Positions 5,912 to 6,094 of a DNA stretch of 6,094 bases are shown piece by piece; the stretch's first letter is position 1, and every line of letters starts with the position of its first letter. Source of the stretch: Rhizorhabdus sp. (lineage in GTDB: Bacteria > Pseudomonadota > Alphaproteobacteria > Sphingomonadales > Sphingomonadaceae). The notes under the pieces were generated by a model. The model saw nothing but the letters and a program-made list of their open reading frames with translations, was not told the origin of the DNA and made no database searches. The stretch lies in the NCBI GenBank assembly GCA_004297635.1, contig SCUQ01000197.1, forward strand, positions 1 through 6,094, given 5' to 3'. Position numbers and translations under genes: made by a program.

Positions 5912-6094
5912 TCCACCGGACGGCGGCACGGTTCAACCGAGCTGCTACGGACCTCCCGATCGCTAGTCGATCACCCGAAGAGCGATCTTGGGGATAGGGT
6001 GGTTTGTCGGTTCTTTGACATTGTTGGAAAGATGAAGGGACATGTGGGCGGCGGCTCCGGGTCTGCTGGTTTTCAAGGCCAGTGGTATTCGGTT
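5912..6094 (+). other. Transcribed leader of an rRNA operon, upstream of 16S (runs off window)
   Basis: About 180 nt of non-coding sequence with features of a 16S precursor leader. There is an inverted repeat GATCGCT (5958-5964) and AGCGATC (5981-5987), a boxA-like element at 6010-6020, and CTGG (6067-6070) pairing with CCAG (6080-6083) near the right edge. The mature 16S start (normally followed by AGAGTTTGATCCTGG) is not reached, so 16S should begin soon after 6094. I recall similar TTCTTTGACATTG leaders before 16S in sphingomonads. No ORF with coding character lies here. Confidence 0.75.
6010..6020 (+). promoter_or_regulatory. boxA-like antitermination element
   Basis: GTTCTTTGACA closely matches the E. 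coli rrn boxA core GCTCTTTAACA (nine of eleven identical). In RNA, boxA binds NusB-NusE (S10) and helps RNA polymerase resist Rho termination on long untranslated rRNA transcripts. Its position about 100 nt after the predicted start site fits an rRNA leader. Confidence 0.7.

Overview
The window is GC-rich alphaproteobacterial chromosome and most likely comes from a sphingomonad (Sphingomonadales). That assignment rests on remembered family resemblance: the DUF4167 protein that opens MINNRQNGRRRGRGG, the hisS-prfA-prmC-DUF4167 order, GANTC sites, and an rRNA leader containing TTCTTTGACATTG. I could not run a search. Every gene looks intact except the one cut by the left edge. There is no mobile element, CRISPR array or tRNA gene.

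Layout, left to right. (1) Positions 1-206, minus strand: the N-terminal third of inorganic pyrophosphatase (ppa). (2) Positions 207-374: a divergent intergenic region holding one copy of a palindromic dispersed repeat, whose right flank leads into the hisS ribosome binding site. (3) Positions 375-3530, plus strand: a tightly packed translation operon, hisS (histidyl-tRNA synthetase), prfA (release factor RF1) and prmC (the methyltransferase for the GGQ glutamine of RF1/RF2). prfA follows hisS by 5 nt and prmC overlaps prfA by 8 nt. (4) Positions 3531-3829: a 299-nt gap with a good sigma70-type promoter (TTGGAA-N17-TACATC) and a roughly 230-nt leader rich in inverted repeats. (5) Positions 3830-4741: a TTG-started DUF4167 protein with a conserved N-terminal domain and a long, disordered, charged tail that carries hexapeptide repeats and two AT-hook-like motifs. 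A strong, probably bidirectional, terminator follows. (6) Positions 4818-5129, minus strand: a small two-helix membrane protein of unknown function. (7) Positions 5276-5707: a stand-alone tandem-CBS protein. (8) Positions 5708-6094: no gene. This is the control region of an rRNA operon, with a GANTC cluster, a possible upstream promoter, a 9-bp tandem A/T-rich repeat, a core promoter, and a transcribed leader with a boxA antitermination element. The window ends just before 16S rRNA would begin.

How the genes fit together: HisRS charges tRNA, RF1 ends translation at UAA/UAG and PrmC activates RF1, while pyrophosphatase removes the PPi made by tRNA charging. The rRNA operon supplies the ribosomes. 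DUF4167 and the CBS protein sit inside this translation and ribosome neighbourhood, but the sequence alone does not tie their function to it.

Nothing here is clearly a new defence or mobile system. The least explained parts are the structured DUF4167 leader, the repetitive basic/acidic tail of DUF4167, and the GANTC-dense stretch upstream of the rRNA promoter.
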